DNA from: Thiotrichaceae bacterium
Lineage (GTDB): Bacteria > Pseudomonadota > Gammaproteobacteria > Thiotrichales > Thiotrichaceae
NCBI GenBank assembly: GCA_027030285.1
Contig: JALVFC010000013.1
Location: 1 to 5,890, forward strand
Reading direction: 5' to 3'
Length of the DNA stretch: 5,890 nt
Of this stretch, positions 5,533-5,890 are shown piece after piece (within the stretch, counting starts at the first letter, position 1; every line of letters begins with the position of its first letter). The notes under the pieces were generated by a model. That model was not told where the DNA came from and did not search any database. It saw only the letters and a program-made list of their open reading frames with translations. A program made the position numbers and the translations under genes.

Positions 5533-5561
5533 AGTGTTACAGGTGGCTACTTTTTTGTCAA
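5533..5561 (-). promoter_or_regulatory. Sigma-70 promoter of the Cys-rich gene
   Basis: On the minus strand, a perfect -35 TTGACA (5561-5556), a 17-nt spacer, and an extended -10 TGT-AACACT (hexamer 5538-5533). The hexamer itself matches consensus at only three of six positions, but TG and the -35 compensate. Expected start is near 5526, leaving a leader of about 24 nt without a Shine-Dalgarno. A CTTG-TT-CAAG palindrome at 5582-5591 is centred about 60 bp upstream of that start and could be an activator site. Confidence 0.6.
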
Positions 5562-5649
5562 TTTTTTTTGTAAAGTCATAACTTGTTCAAGCGGTTTTGC
5601 TAAGTTCCAACTAAAATTCATAATTTTTTGAAATGTCCAGAATTTCATC

Positions 5650-5678
5650 TTGTAATTACAGAATGCTGGTACTACTAT
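5650..5678 (+). promoter_or_regulatory. Possible promoter for the divergent plus-strand gene
   Basis: TTGTAA (5650-5655), a 17-nt spacer and TACTAT (5673-5678), four of six matches in each box. It would give a leader of about 190 nt before the ATG at 5874. The region is AT-rich, so other promoters nearer the gene are possible. Confidence 0.35.
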
Positions 5679-5756
5679 TATCCCGATAAGTCTGTTTTAT
5701 TAAGATAGTATTAACTGTTTATTAATAATGTAGACTGTTTTCGCTATTGCTTATCT

Positions 5757-5790
5757 AGCTTCTATATGCTTTTTACCCTATTTAGAAGCT
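5757..5790 (+). promoter_or_regulatory. Inverted repeat in the leader of the plus-strand gene
   Basis: AGCTTCTA (5757-5764) and TAGAAGCT (5783-5790) are perfect 8-bp inverted copies with an 18-nt spacer. A second pair, CTTGTA/TACAAG (5789-5794 and 5808-5813), overlaps its right arm, so the two stems could not form together. It may be an operator or an RNA structure; the function is unknown. Confidence 0.35.
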
Positions 5791-5873
5791 TGTAAGGTAT
5801 GTTGCTGTACAAGTTTGTTCCTGTTAAGGAATCAAAGCTCCTTGGTTTAACTGTCAGACAAGAGGGTTTAATT

Positions 5874-5890
5874 ATGTCAAAAAAAGTTAT
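5874..5890 (+). CDS. Start of a plus-strand gene (MSKKV..., partial)
   Basis: ATG at 5874 is preceded by AGAGGG with a 7-nt gap, a strong ribosome-binding site, after a gene-free leader. Only five full codons (Met-Ser-Lys-Lys-Val) are inside the window, so the product cannot be named. It is divergent from the metal-related cluster. Confidence 0.6.

Overview
The window is about 5.9 kb of moderately AT-rich DNA. It looks like a gammaproteobacterial chromosome, on the evidence of an OM-type lipoprotein, a beta-barrel-like exported protein, an ECF sigma factor and a DUF3106 gene. I cannot place the genus. Almost everything is on the minus strand, so the biological reading order is from high to low coordinates.

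Layout in transcription order. (1) 5502-5158: a small exported Cys-rich protein of CopL/DUF2946 type, preceded by a TTGACA/extended -10 promoter. (2) 5157-4902: a 256-bp gap with several inverted repeats and no gene. (3) 4901-3189: a tightly packed, partly overlapping cluster. It encodes an ECF sigma factor with a TTG start, a single-pass membrane protein that is probably its anti-sigma factor, a small exported protein lying largely inside the end of the previous gene, and a periplasmic DUF3106 protein with a Met-rich tail. (4) 3155-2136: a predicted exported outer-membrane beta-barrel protein. Its signal-peptide codons contain a textbook intrinsic-terminator structure. (5) 1985 to beyond base 1: a large lipoprotein multicopper oxidase of CueO/CopA type. 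It has an unusual N-terminal extension of roughly 300 residues and a perfect GGMNN (15-bp) tandem array running off the window edge. Its 5' leader can fold so that its Shine-Dalgarno sequence is paired. (6) 5503-5873: a regulatory intergenic region, followed by the first codons of a divergent plus-strand gene at 5874.

Reading as a system (inference). Four products carry sulfur-rich candidate Cu(I) ligands: CCxxxCCxCxCxC in the small protein, an 8-Met tail in the DUF3106 protein, PGMNSPGM in a barrel loop, and the GGMNN array in the oxidase. With the multicopper oxidase, this suggests an envelope copper (or other metal) stress locus under a dedicated ECF sigma/anti-sigma pair. The oxidase C-terminal domain (type 1 copper site) lies outside the window, and no metal response is proven here. 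The candidate control points seen in the sequence are the terminator inside the barrel gene, the leader hairpin of the oxidase, the 11-nt stop/start overlaps, and the Cys-rich ORF at the head.
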